Positions 11,961 through 23,283 of a DNA stretch of 64,000 nt are shown here, piece after piece. The notes beneath the pieces were generated by a model that ran no database searches, was not told the DNA's origin, and was given only the letters and a program-made list of their open reading frames with translations. The stretch's first letter is position 1; every line of letters starts with the position of its first letter. The translations under genes and the position numbers were made by a program. The DNA is from Diphasiastrum complanatum (Eukaryota > Streptophyta > Lycopodiopsida > Lycopodiales > Lycopodiaceae). The stretch lies in assembly GCA_029204225.1 (NCBI GenBank), contig CM055092.1, positions 39,129,800-39,193,799 of the forward strand, read 5' to 3'.

Positions 11961-14444
11961 CCAGCCTTTACACCAAGAAAGGCAACACTCAGCCCTTCAA
12001 CTTTTACACATAACTACCATTTCTAACTAACACTTCATGTGACATGGTCTTCAAACAAAATGGATCTTTATAAAATGCCCAACAAAAAACCCACAGATTC
12101 AAACTGGCCAAGCAGATTGAGACCCTACATTTAACACTTGCCAACCAAGTTTGAAAAGGAGGCGGTCTACTTCCCCTCAACTCATTTGCTAAAGTTCAAA
12201 AAATGGGCAGCAAATGAAGTGAAAAAGGGACTTGCTATTAGTCTACAACTATGGTACTTTGTCTCGAACCCTGAAAGTCATTTCATCCTCTGGAAACAAC
12301 AGGATACCAAAAAACTCATTATTCAATAATTCTTGTGAAACCGATCTACAACTTCAAACAACATAAAGCATTATAATCATGTTTTCAAAATCACATGGAT
12401 AGAGACGGATGTACAAAGCGTCATGAACAGGCAAATAGAAATGTTTGAGATAGAAAATAAGAAAGACAAGCACGTCAATGTCACAGATGATTACAAAAGT
12501 CCTTGCCTGTTCTGTTGCAAGGCATGGCCAGAAAATCAATGATACAATTCCCAACACAAACTTCATGCTGCTTGTTAACGTAGCTGAAAGTGTAGGTGAG
12601 AGATGGCAAGCACTGTGAGACCTTCCGATGCATTGGGTTCTCAAGCCAGCCTCATTGCTCCAGAGAAGGTACAGAAATTCTCAGCATCAGATATTGTACC
12701 TTCGCCCATCAGCTTCGATCTATTTATCCTTGAGAGTTTTGGGACAGGGAAGAGCAAGCAGGTTGAACCACATCACCAGCTTTAAGATAAAGCTTTGGCT
12801 CCAGCTCCAGTTGCTCTACCTCTGATTTCTCCATGAAGAAAGTTCTCATCAGACCTTTCTTCATGGAAAATCAAGAAATAGAGGAACAGGATTTCTGGGA
12901 ATGATCTCTGAAGCATAGCCTTGCAGCTTCGGATGCAAGCTACAGTGTTGAAGCACTTCATGCCAGTTCTTGAGGGTCAACATTATCATCTTTATGTCGT
13001 CTCTATGTGCCTGTAGAGGACATGAGCCCCTTTAGCAGTTGTAACAATATTTTTCTAAGATTTTCATGCCAACATGCACGTTTGCTTGAGTCTTCCACTT
13101 TCCAATTCTGCTCACTCTCACCTCCATGAGAATCAGAAATCAGCCTTGGAACACTGCCGATCTACACACATTTGCTATGAATCCTTGAAAATTTCAAGCC
13201 CGCCGAGGATTACATCATTCCAGGACCTGATCACAAGCTCTTCCTTCTTCTTCGATGCCTCGAATTCCTCCGTGAGCAAGCCGTCAAGCACCATGAAAAC
13301 TCCTACTACTTTGGATCAACTGCTGCAGTTTCTGAAGATGCAGATTTCCTGACTACCTTCTCATGTTCATTCTTCCAAGTGAGCATATTTAGCCTTATCT
13401 GAGACCTGAAATCGTCCAGATTTTGCCAAAGGCTGTGTTTTCAAAAAAGTTATGGTTGAAATAAATAGCCTGTGCTCTATCGCATGATATTAATGTCCAA
13501 TCCAGCAAAAAAGTTCTCATTCAAGTAGCACACACACACACATCATAGTAAATTCCTTTCATCAGTTCTGAATTCTCATAACCAAGCTCGCATAACGTGC
13601 TCACCTTCTTCGTAAGATGTTTAAAGGATCAACTGCCCAGTAAAGTTTACCCAAGAAAGAGGGAAGCCTGCAAACTAGGTGGACTATGTTGAGGGACTGT
13701 TCAACATTTCAAACAAATGAATCATTTTCTGGCTTTTTGTACAATTTTGCATGCTCAGGCATTGCCACAGAGAACCAACACTCATCAGCACCTATATGAG
13801 CTACATCCAGAGGGAGAAGAGGTAAAAGTAATTACAGATGACCAAAAGCGCAAGACCAACCGGAAATATTTCCTCCCTGATCAGGATGACCTTGTCTCCA
13901 TTATGAACCTCATGATTGTCACACCCATCCCACCAGAAAGGGATTTTCGACAAGAGAGAGAAATAATACAGCAAAGAATTTTCCAAAGATAAGACACATG
14001 CAGGTAATATTTAACGCTCTTTTTAATAAACATTCATACTTGCCTGTATGACAAATGTTGAAAAATCAAAACACAAATCCTTCCCCCCCCCTTTAAATAT
14101 AAAAAAAACTCCAAGTGAAAGTGTGTAGAGAGGAACTCAACATTTTAGAACCTCAAAACTGACAGATCTTTAGTTTGGCCAACAAGGACCTCCTGGTGAA
14201 TATACAGTCATAGGCCATCTAAGCAGGCACACAACATACAACGAAATTTTATTGAGAATTGACTTTGGCATCATGCCTTTACCAAGACTTTTCAATCAGA
14301 TACTCTGAAGATTTCCACATTAAAGAAAATCATCGAGATTGCCCTTTATATGCACATCAACAGCTGTCAAAGTTGCTATAGGTCATGACTCACGGCACAC
14401 TGCTAAATTTGGACTCACATGCTTTATATCTACAGGATCGGATT
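11961..14444. other. Spacer downstream of the SOUL gene, no gene recognised
   Basis: Short open frames on both strands (such as 13717-13992 plus and 12354-12644 minus) show no domain I recognise. Part of this stretch is probably the 3' flank of the SOUL gene. A minus-strand AATAAA-type hexamer at 14247-14253 lies about 195 bases past its stop codon and could be the poly(A) signal. Confidence 0.4.
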
Positions 14445-14928
14445 TCATATGCTTTCATGATGGATGGTGTCCTGCAAACTTCTTTTTGGTAAGCAATCAT
14501 CTGTCACCAAATTTGTCAAGGCCACCCAAACTTCATTAACCCGGAAGAAGATCTGGAATGGTCTTCTATATTGGGCAATCGAGTAAGCATCGTGGCCAAT
14601 AGCTGGCTTTTCAGAGAAAGTATATTTCCAGGGTGACTCCTTTAAGCTCAAGGAAAGTTTAGCCACCTCCTTTGCAATATTTGAATCTCTTGCAAATCCA
14701 GAAAATTTACGAACAGCAATGCATTGTTCACCTAAGCGTTCCACCTTTAAATTCAACTCTGGCAATGCCACAGGAGGTGACTTCTGGAATGCTGCTGGTA
14801 CGTATAATCGAACAATAAATGCAAATGAATGAGAGGGACCGAAGGAAGGCACAATGCCTGTCATAATTGGTGATGTCATTGGCACTCGAGATGAGTTCAA
14901 ATTGGCACCCTCGATATACTGGAAGAGC
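14445..14928 (-). CDS. SOUL/heme-binding family protein, exon 2
   Basis: This exon encodes most of a SOUL domain. SOUL proteins are small heme or tetrapyrrole binders; plant members occur in the cytosol, plastids or secretory path. Seen: LFQYIEGANLNSSRVPMTSP, IVPSFGPSHSFAFIVRLYVP, a CIAVRKFSGFA block, SPWKYTF, and the C-terminal AYSIAQYRRPF...NEVW signature, then TAA/TAG-terminated tail. The exon starts at 14928 after an acceptor (minus strand ...aaaattcag); upstream frame 15014-14929 is intron read-through. The first base completes the split Lys codon left by exon 1 at 35364. With exon 1 the protein is about 237 residues, normal for the family. No broken residue seen, so the gene could be active. 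Confidence 0.88.
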
Positions 14929-15819
14929 CTGAATTTTCCCAACAAAAGGAGGTCAGAAGATTCTTCATCACATCTGGCACCAAAATTTACTTGTCTTTTC
15001 CTGTAAACAGACACATGAAATCAACAGTGACAAATATAACATTTTGAATGTTATGCGATTATCTGATGGCCGCCTTGTTTTCCTGCTTTTCTGAAACTGA
15101 AAATGAGCAAATCTACACCTTTTCTTTTTCCGCCCGATTGAACCTGTTGGATTAAATTTTGCAGCTTCAGCATCAGACATGATAATTATCGAGTGTTCAC
15201 ATTTGAGCCAAAATAGCATTTTAGCTGAAAGCTGATGCTCCTTTTAAGACAAAAAGTACCACCACCTTACATTTAACCTCGTACTTTCAAGAATAGCCTA
15301 GGAGCAGCTCCTGCAAGTAAGAAACATATGCACAAGCTACCATATACCATATAATTTCATATCTGACGATTCTCCATGCACTAGGAAAAAGGATACCCTG
15401 TTTGTTAAGGTTTTCAATCTCAGCCTGTTCTTTGCATGTATGGAGTCTATTGCAAAGCGAGATTCCTTGGAAACCAACGCAGTCCAGAGCAATAACTGTC
15501 CTGTAACTGAAGCTCTGAAGACATACTTTTTCAACTTAAATTTCTTATTAGTATAGAGCTTAGAAACCCATTCTGACCAAAACCAGTCGGAACGTACTGG
15601 GTCGGTACATGGTACGAAAAGATATAAAATAAAACTTTCCTTTGTTAAATAGCCACGATTTTTTTTTTCTCTACCCATCTTACGAAACAGAACGCGTTCC
15701 GGAACAGGCAACTATGGTATAGAGGATATCACATGTCCAACAAGTACTATATAGACACCTCAAACAGTCTTTCATTATATTTCACATGTTAAGATTTTAC
15801 CATCAAGTTTCCATAGACT

Positions 15820-16294
15820 CATTCTTCAGGCTAATTCAGCTAAGATCCATCAGCTCGAAAATCAGGTGGAGCAGCATCATATGGCTTTCCAGGCTTGGGC
15901 AGATGTACTTAAAGGTTCTAATACTACTACACCTCCTCGTTCATTTACCGAGAGTCGTCTGTGAGTGTAGGAAGCTCTCAATGTTCAGGTCAGAGGCATT
16001 ACTAACTCCCAGGATGCTGTTGGTGAAGCTAAGAAGCTTTTGGAAGGCACTCTTCAGCACCATAACAAAGGTGTGGATACCGTCTAGCATCCTAAGAAGG
16101 ATCCAGACACTCTTGTCATACACTTCACATCTGATTCACATCGTCGTGAAGTTCTAGGTAAAAGATCAAAACTGCGGGCCAAGATCTACATGGACGAAGA
16201 CCTTACTTTCATTCAAGTCCAAGAACGAAAAAAGGCAAGACAAGAAGCTTTAACAAATGGAAAACGGTTGATCTACAGAGAAGGTATTATTTGA
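15820..16294 (+). pseudogene. LINE-like ORF remnant, copy A
   Basis: One frame stays protein-like despite TAG/TGA stops. It has a coiled-coil-like start (KIHQLENQVEQHHMAFQAW), a PPRSFTESRL linker, the segment DTLVIHFTSDSHRREVLGKR, and a final block MDEDLTFIQVQERKKARQEA ending at TGA 16292-16294. The final block matches copy B. A coiled coil followed by a short RNA-binding-like domain with a ..EDLT..E..KAR.. end recalls ORF1 proteins of some non-LTR retrotransposons; this likeness is from memory and tentative. Confidence 0.4.
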
Positions 16295-16789
16295 TTTGTA
16301 GATTTTAAACCTGTTGCTATTAATGAGAGTTTGACTAAGATATCTAAGACTGTTCAGAGCTAGAATTAGAGTTAAAGAATTGACGAGATGTCTAGTCGAA
16401 CCTGTAAATGGTCTACGTACCATATAACCCTATAGTGTTCTCTTCTTAGTTAGATCTTTTTCAGTTTTGTGAGCTGATGGCATCGATCCGTCTAGTTTCC
16501 ATCTTTTTGATGTATTGTTCAGTCTAATGTGCCTCATGGCATGGAAAAGACATTAAGAAAGCTTCTTCTTCTTCTTCTTCACCTGGGGTTAGACTCCCAG
16601 CAGCTGCTTCTCACTGGTTTCTTTCGGACTCGAGCACATCCTAATGACTCCGAAGATGAGATTCCTATCTCTATGCCACCGCGAAAAAGCCCAGATGTAG
16701 TCGCCACTTGCCTCCATCAGGGCCCACTGTACACTCAACTCAGCGGACACTTCACACTTACTTTCGCTGATATGTACTTATTCTTCACC

Positions 16790-17013
16790 TGGCCCGGATT
16801 GTGGGCATTGGTACTTTTTTTGTAGTTCTTCTATTATACCTGGCCCGGGTTGTGGGCTTATTTCACTTCTGCCTTGTTCTACTTTCATTCGTAGCTAGTT
16901 TATAGCATTTTACGGCCACATCCTCCTGTGGATGATGCTCCCACTGTTGCTTGTACATATTTTCTTTTTGGTCTTATGCACCCACGGGTGCCCAAAAGAC
17001 GTTAATAAAGCTT

Positions 17014-17016
<3 letters not shown>
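16790..17016 (+). mobile_element. Possible LINE 3' end
   Basis: The region has two copies of a CTGGCCCGG(A/G)TTGTGGGC sequence, then a perfect short hairpin (GCACCC-ac-GGGTGC, 16979-16992) just before TTAATAAAGC and a pyrimidine microsatellite. A terminal hairpin, then a poly(A)-type signal and a simple repeat tail is usual for non-LTR elements. Extent and family are uncertain. Confidence 0.3.

Positions 17017-17066
<50 letters not shown>
17017..17066. repeat. (TC)n microsatellite
   Basis: About 25 uninterrupted TC/CT units immediately follow the TTAATAAAGC hexamer region. Confidence 0.95.
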
Positions 17067-17068
<2 letters not shown>

Positions 17069-17309
17069 GCACGCCCTGCTCACGCACTGCCCCAGCGATG
17101 GCGCGCTAGCACGCTGCTACTGCTGCTGCATTCTGAGTAGCGAGTTGCTGCTGTCCAACTGCCTGATGCGTCCTGATCCATCGTGCACCCCCTGATCCGT
17201 TGAGGACCCTTCCTGCATGCCAAGATATAAACGGGGGGAAACTCACACTCCCCCTCCCTCCCCGAAGACCCATCTCTCCCACCTGCTACAGCGCAGGATG
17301 TTGGACAAC

Positions 17310-17545
17310 CTATAGTTACAGTTGCAGCCGAGGCAGCGGCACAACTTGCTGCGGTACAGCAGCCTGCAACTGAAGCGATGTCTGATGAAGACCTAACCTA
17401 CGTACAGGTGGAAGAACGAAAGAAAGCTCGCCAACAAGTAAAAGACATGGGCAAACGTGTCATCTACAAAGACGGGACAATGCACTTTGTGGAAATTAAA
17501 AAGGGAACAGAGAAAGTAGACGTAGAAGTAGAGGTAGAGAAATGA
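17310..17545 (+). pseudogene. LINE-like ORF remnant, copy B
   Basis: An open frame runs from about 17310 through an ATG at 17378 to TGA at 17543-17545. Its end (MSDEDLTYVQVEERKKARQ, then GKRVIYKDGT and an acidic KVDVEVEVEK tail) matches copy A residue for residue over about 30 positions; the downstream sequence (tgtaaatggtc...) also resembles copy A's. It is upstream-truncated and lies 135 bases before the LTR of gypsy element A. Function unknown; a non-LTR element ORF1-type protein is my tentative reading. Confidence 0.4.
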
Positions 17546-17679
17546 GGAGGGTTCAGTTGATTTGTAAATGGTCATAATGCCATGTTTCTTGAACTATGTT
17601 GCCTCATACGATTTAAATAGTATTTTCCTAGTTAAGAGTGTTGACGGCACTGACCCATTTTGTTAAAATGTACAGGACA

Positions 17680-18331
17680 TGTTACGAGCCTGTAACCAGT
17701 GCCTAACCCTAGGGAACTCAAGGGGTCAGATACCAAAGTTGGGGGGGTGTCCAGCGTACACGTCCAACAGGGCAAAATAGTGTGAGTAGTGTTGCCCTGG
17801 CACGGTCCATAGCCATGGTGGGCCTAACACAACATAGGGACCCTGTCAGAAGGATAGGGCCCTGTTATGTACCATAACGGTACGCCCTTCAGTGACGGCC
17901 TCGCAAGGGGCATGACGCAGGACTGGAGTTATCAACATGTCTAGGTGCCACACATCACCATCCTAGGTGGTCACGTGTCACCGGCAGGACCGTGCTAGAT
18001 GGGACCCACTGTGCTATGCCTATATAGTGGTGGGGTTTCCCTCTTTCCATTCACTCAGTCTACCCGGGAGTTGGTGGATGGAGAGCATGTGCATGAGCCA
18101 GGATGTATCTCCAGGCCAGGAGATGTGTGCTAGGGAGAGCCGAGTGCGATGGCTGGTGGTATGGGACGCCAGTTATCGTAGGAGGCTTGATCGGGCATGT
18201 TTGTGTCGATTGCTCCAGAGCATGGGGGTGGGTCGGTTGTGACCCCACGGTTGGGCGGTTAAGGTGCGTCGTCACTGGTATGGGGTGTGCGGAACCTTCA
18301 AGGCAGTCGATGATCCTAGGGAGTTGTAATA
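17680..18331 (+). repeat. 5' LTR of gypsy element A
   Basis: Starts TGTTACGAGCC; a primer-binding site follows at 18334. The first 185 bases match the start of element B's LTRs with scattered differences and a one-base gap; the rest does not. A TATA-like box cctatatagtgg lies at 18019-18030. The 3' edge is inferred from the primer site. Confidence 0.75.
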
Positions 18332-18333
18332 GT

Positions 18334-18351
18334 TGGTATCAAAGCCATCGA
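18334..18351 (+). other. Primer-binding site of element A
   Basis: tggtatcaaagccatcga matches the initiator-Met tRNA 3' end pattern (TGGTATCAGAGC) with one change. Confidence 0.75.
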
Positions 18352-19188
18352 TTTCTTTAAGGTGCACACGTTTCTTTTTGTGTCTTTTCGGTTTGGTATT
18401 CCTTTATAAGGGAATGTTACTGTTCTGCTTATTAAATCCTTGTTCAAGGAAATTCTTGAGAAGGTTGTATTTTAGTTAAAAGCCTAATTTCTTTATTTTG
18501 GCTTTTTAATTGAGTTTTGTTCTTATGCAAATCTTTGGATTTGGTTTTTGCAAGAACAAACTTAAAGATGGCTTAGAGTTCTAAGTTAACCTTGTGAAAC
18601 TTTTGTGTTTACTCCCCTACCTTTGTGAAACCTTCACAGGTTGAAATCAATTTTTGATCAAAAAAGTAATTTTATGATCCTTGTTTACAGTCACGTTGAC
18701 AGACAAGCCTGCAAACTGTACGGACAATCAGGCACCTAGTTCTATAGTTGGCTTTGTAAACTGTCGGACTCTAGAGAACGCGCAGGGAAGGGGGGGGATT
18801 TAGTGCCTCCAGATCTCCTAAGCTAGGAGAGGGGCTGTGCTGGTATGTAGGAGATGGAAGGGGGAGAATAGATTGAGGTAAGTTTGTTAAATCTTTGGGG
18901 TCCATGGGCCATGTGGCACCATGAGGTGGTCCCACATGGCTAAAAAGGCCTAGAAGGGGCAAATGGGGCCTTTCATGGGCCCCACCTATCCTTTTTGAGA
19001 GGAGCTTTGGGGAGGAGGTAAAGGAGGTACGGTCACTTCCTTTCCCTCATTCTCCCAAGTTGTAGAGTTTTATTACTCTCAAGTTGGTTATTTCTTGAGG
19101 CCTTGTGCACTAGTTTTTTCCTTTTTGCGGTTTTTATACCGTAGCTCTCTGTTTTCCCTCTAGTTTTTTGCCAGTTACTCCTTTATCC
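18352..19188 (+). other. Untranslated leader of element A
   Basis: Between primer site and gag ATG there is no coding signal. Nothing like the 90-bp repeats of element B's leader is seen. Confidence 0.6.
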
Positions 19189-20214
19189 ATGGACGCCCCT
19201 ATGGATGAGACTAGAGCTCCAAGTCCCGTCGGAACTGATATGGAGAACATGACGCGTGCCATTAATTTGTTATAGCAACAAATTGTGGACATGCGTTCAA
19301 AGCATGAACGGGCGAAGGCTGAGATTCGGGCTATGTCCCAGTCTCGACAAGCTCTCCTAAACCCGATGTTTACTCCGGAATTTTTTATTGGAGAGAAGAA
19401 GGACAGACACCAAGATGTGGTGTTAGCCTGGTTAGATCGATGGACGTCACATTTTTCCATGCACGATCTACCAGATAGCTCGCATATTTCGACGGCCATC
19501 ATGTTTTTACGCGGTAAGGCGTATTCTTGGTGGCAAGATCTTAAAGACCGAGCTACAGTCCCAACCACCTGGGATGACTTCCAGGTAGCCTTTAAGGCTG
19601 CCTTTATGCCTGTCCTAAACGATTTTGAATACTATCGTCGATTTGCCACGTTGCAAATGGGGACGAAGCCCTTGGACGTCTACTTGCAAGACTTCCAAGA
19701 GGATGCTTCGCGGTTTTTTAACCGCATAGCCGGGGTACTCCTTAAGCTGCATTTCATTTTGGGTTTGCCCAGGGAATATCAGTTGGAGGTACGCCGTAAT
19801 CAGCCACAGTCCTTAGAGGATGCCGTGCGTTTCGCTCGGATTTTCGAAGATACGCACAGTGTAACCCACAAAGAATAGCCAAAGCTCGAAACCAAAGACA
19901 AATCCTCTGCGGGCCCTTCTTTCAAAAAGGGAAAGGAGCGCATGGTCGGCGAAGCTTCTCCTTCGGGGAAGAAAAAGAAGCGCCCTCGGTTGGAGAGAGC
20001 GGACTTCGACAAGGCCAAAAGCGACGGGCTATGTTTCTCCTGCATGGAGAAGGGGCACCTTTCCAAGGACTGCCCGAAGACACGGAAGAAGGGTGGCTGC
20101 TCCTTTAAGGCACTAGGTAATTCTTCTATTTCTTGCATTGATATATCTTTTAAAGATGAATCAGTTTGTAGAAATTGTTGTTTTAATACTACAGTGTTTG
20201 GAGTGGGTTCGTAG
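19189..20214 (+). pseudogene. Gag of gypsy element A
   Basis: One frame from ATG 19189 to TAG about 20214, broken by TAG at 19273-19275 and 19876-19878. It contains a retrotransposon gag core (YSWWQDLKDRATVPTTW, DVYLQDFQEDASRF, ILGLPREYQLEVRRN) and a CCHC knuckle CFSCMEKGHLSKDCP near 20035-20080. Both stops are single-base changes from probable Gln (CAG). Gag would form the particle shell and bind RNA. Starting ATG chosen because it opens the longest gag-like frame after the leader. Confidence 0.85.
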
Positions 20215-20951
20215 GCAGCCAACCTGTGAGTGTTCTTTTTGACGACGTTCTACGCATAATTTTATTAATGTTAAGTTGGTGCAGAAGCTGCAGCTGGCAA
20301 CCGCACCAAGTGACCACAAATATGTGGTTAGGATGGCAGCTGGTGGGGAGCAACAGGTCTGGGACCACTTTGTCCCCCACGTGCCGTTGAAGATTCAAGA
20401 CTATGTAGATAGTTTATCTTTTCATGTCACGAATCTAGATAAGGTGGATGTAATCCTAGGAAAAAAGTGGTTTTATGCTAGGAATGAGTCCTTAAACAAA
20501 GACTATGTATCTCATTGTATTTCTTTCTTGCATAATGACTCATGGGTTTGTCTTAAAGGCGATGGGCCTGATCTACCTTTTGTAGCTGCTCATGAAGCGA
20601 ATCAATGTATTTTGAATTCTGAGTATTTTTCGTATTTATGTTATCTGAAAGATGAATCTTACATGGATGCTTTTAGTACTCAATATGGCAATGTTGATGT
20701 ATTGTCTTTCCCTAAAGCTTTGTCTTTTTCTAATGATAATTTAGAATCTTCGCCTGAGGGCAAAATCTTTAAGAGACTTAGGGAGGAATATAATGATATA
20801 TTCCCTGAGCAGTTGCCTGAGGGTCTTCCCCCCTCACGGGGAGTAGACCATCACATAGATCTTCTTCCCGACAACTCTCCTGTATCGCTTTTTCCCTACA
20901 GGATGAGCCCGAAGGAAGAAGATGAAGTTGCTAGTCAACTTAAGGAGTTGT
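20215..20951 (+). pseudogene. Protease and RT N-terminus of element A
   Basis: The protease active site reads SVLFDD and then shifts frame by one base before THNFIN, so the aspartic protease is broken at its catalytic loop. From 20276 the frame is open: VQKLQ, the flap-like VRMAAGG, VILGKKWF, then the RT entry PEGLPPSRGVDHHIDLLP and PYRMSPKEE. The RT is cut at KELL by element B; it resumes at 26119. Confidence 0.85.
20947..20951 (+). other. Target-site duplication of element B, left
   Basis: gttgt directly before the TGTTACG start of B; the same five bases follow B at 26114-26118. Confidence 0.9.
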
Positions 20952-21309
20952 TGTTACGAGCTCGTAACCAGTGCCGAACCCTAGGGAACACAGATAGGTC
21001 AGATACCACAGTCAGGGTCGTGTCCAGCGTACATGACCAACAGGGCAAGACAGTGTGAGTAGTGTGCCCCAGCACGGTCCATAGCCATGGCGGGCCTAAC
21101 ACAGCCTAGGGACCCTGTCAGCAGGATAGGGCCCCCAGTTGGGTCCCGACGTGCAGTCGGCCACGTCAGTGCCACGTGACCGACACTTGGCAGTAGCATG
21201 CTACCAGTCCTCACACTGGGCTAGGAGGGGCTTACTCTATATCAGGGAGTAGGCAAGGTTGGGTGGATCAATTAGTGTTTGCCCTACTGTGGTGTTAGGA
21301 TCTATTACC
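20952..21309 (+). repeat. 5' LTR of element B
   Basis: Starts TGTTACGAGC and ends ...ctattacc before the primer site. TATA-like ctctatatcag lies near 21236. About 98% identical to 25756-26113. Confidence 0.93.
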
Positions 21310-21310
21310 C

Positions 21311-21325
21311 TGGTATCAGAGTCAT
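21311..21325 (+). other. Primer-binding site of element B
   Basis: tggtatcagagtcat fits the initiator-Met tRNA primer pattern and starts one base after the LTR. Confidence 0.85.
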
Positions 21326-21414
21326 CTCCTTCTATGGGAGCTCAGTTTCAGCAGGGGAGAAATCCATCAGAGTGCATAGCAACTATGGTTAATATGCAAA
21401 GATAGATAGAGCAG

Positions 21415-21900
21415 GGTCAGCGCTGGAGAACCAGCTATCTATGGTGGAAATCTCCGTAGGATTACTTGTTTTTACAGTAAAATTTGGATCAGCTTTCTAG
21501 GCCAGGTCCAGCGCTGCCAATCAGGGTTTAAACTTCGATTTTGGAGTGGAAATTCCGGATTTTGGAGCGTTTTCAAGTCAGGAAGTTTGATGCAGACCAG
21601 CGCTGTCAGAGCAGCCTCCTTCCTTGAGTTTTGAGTGGAAATCAGTGACAAATTGAGCAAGATTTGAAGCGGATTTCTACAGCAGGTCCAGCGCTGGACA
21701 GTAGGGGATAAATTTTAGAATTTATCCTTGCATTTCAAAGGTTTTCTAGAAGTCTGAGCTTCAGACTTGCTTGTCACAGACCAGCGACCTACCAGCTGAG
21801 GTCAAATCAGAGATTCAAGCGGATTTTTGAGTCTAAATGTGGACAAATTGAGATGCTGTCAGACCAGCGAGGGGGGATAGCAAAAGTTTCAGATCTTGTT
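21415..21900 (+). repeat. Degenerate ~90-bp tandem repeats in element B leader
   Basis: The motif CAGCGCTG (or CAGCGA) recurs at about 21417, 21509, 21598, 21689, 21782 and 21866, a spacing of 84-93 bases, usually preceded by (A/G)G(T/A)C. Other shared words (gagtggaaatc, aagcggattt) recur between them. The array sits between primer site and gag. Confidence 0.75.
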
Positions 21901-22063
21901 GCACATTTTCCAACCTCAAATCAGATTGAGAAAGAAGCTGAGAAGGGCTTTTCTGTATTCTCTCTGTGGAAGTAGCTAGTTTCCTTCCCTTGTACAGTTG
22001 TAAATTAGTCTTTTAGACTTTTTTTCCTTCAGAAGTTAAGGTAGCTCTCTTTCAGTTCCGAAG

Positions 22064-23275
22064 ATGACCACTCCTCAGGGACCTGATCAACCCCCGGAGA
22101 GAGGCTTCGACGAACTTGAAACATAAGCCTTGGCTTATAGAAAAGGGAAGGAACCCATGGAAGTAGAAGGACAGGAACAGTTCGCCGAAGAACTCGATGA
22201 ACTGGTTACCAAGGAGCAGTTCCTCCAATTGGTAACAGAAGTGGATGAACTGAAGCTGGCATTAGCCAATTTCAAGTCCAGTGTGGACGACTCGTTCGCT
22301 GAACTCAAAAACTTGATTTTGAGCTCCGCGAAAGGAAGCCTTCCCTCCACTTCTCAGTTATCCCCTTCTCCACTTCCATCAGTTTCGGGTGAGACTTTAC
22401 GGTCTCACCCCAGTGTTTTTAAAGATTTAAAGCCTCCTACTTTTAATGGGGAAGAGAAGGATAGAAATGCAGATATTCTACAAACCTTCCTCAGCAAATG
22501 GAAGAACATTCATGCTCTTAAACAGACCCCTGACCATTTTCAAGCAATTGAGGCCAGTCTTTCCTTAGGGCCTATGGCCTATCAGTGGTGGTTAAATCTC
22601 CAAGAGACTGGGCAGACTCCCCGGTCATGGAAAGCTTTTGAAGAAGCTTTCCTAAGAGAATTTCTACCAGAAAATGAACTGGATAGAGCCTGGGAAGCCT
22701 GGGAAAGAACAGTAATGGATAAATCCCTCATCCAATATATCTCGCAGTATCGAGAAGCAATTTTAAAGATTAAAAATATGGATGACTATCAGAATATCAG
22801 GGGATTTGTCTGTGGCCTCAAAGATGAATATAAAGTAGAGGTCCAGAGAAACTCGCCTACTACCCTTGAGCAAGCTCTCAGATATGCTCAAATCTATGAT
22901 GATTCAGTGGGTAGGAAAAGAGCGAGACAGCAACCACTTTCTGAGCAGCTTCCTCAGAAAGACTTTCAATTTAAAAAGAAATTTTTAAAAAGAAAGAAAG
23001 AAGATAAATTTAAAGGTGAAGCTCCTCAGAAACGCCCTTCACTCATACAGCCCTTAAAACCAGATGATTTTGAGAAAGCCAAACAAGAACGTTTGTGCTT
23101 TGTGTGTATGGGCAAGGGACACACAGTCAGACAGTGTCCCAAGGGGCCTTTCACTAAAAAAGATAAAAAAGATAAAAAACAAGTTCATCTTGTTCAGACT
23201 ATATGTTTCCCCAGTGACTCGGCAGCTTCCGAGATCAAAGTGTATCATGAAGATCATGACACTGTTGCCAGCTGA
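22064..23275 (+). pseudogene. Gag of element B
   Basis: ATG at 22064 opens the frame; a TAA at 22124-22126 interrupts it, and the frame then runs to TGA at 23273-23275 (about 400 residues). Seen: a heptad-like N-terminal helix, the gag core AYQWWLNLQETGQTPRSW and FLPENELDRAWEAWE, a basic linker, and the knuckle CFVCMGKGHTVRQCP near 23095-23140. Apart from the one stop the protein looks whole. Pol follows in a different frame. Confidence 0.88.
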
Positions 23276-23283
23276 CCTCTGCA

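Noticed and set aside
12354-12644. Hydrophobic minus-strand 96-residue frame
   Set aside because: No family likeness, no neighbours or splice context to support it.
14445-15014. A self-contained SOUL gene starting at 15014
   Set aside because: The first ~29 codons are intron read-through upstream of a good acceptor at 14929-14931, and the domain's N-terminal part is missing; it is present in phase at 35364-35593.
18060-18360. Several overlapping 70-90 residue frames
   Set aside because: They fall inside the LTR of element A and are rich in codons expected from its GC content, with no domain.
20999-21214. Minus-strand 71-residue frame, found again at 25803-26018
   Set aside because: It repeats only because both copies lie in the two LTRs of element B; no start context or domain.
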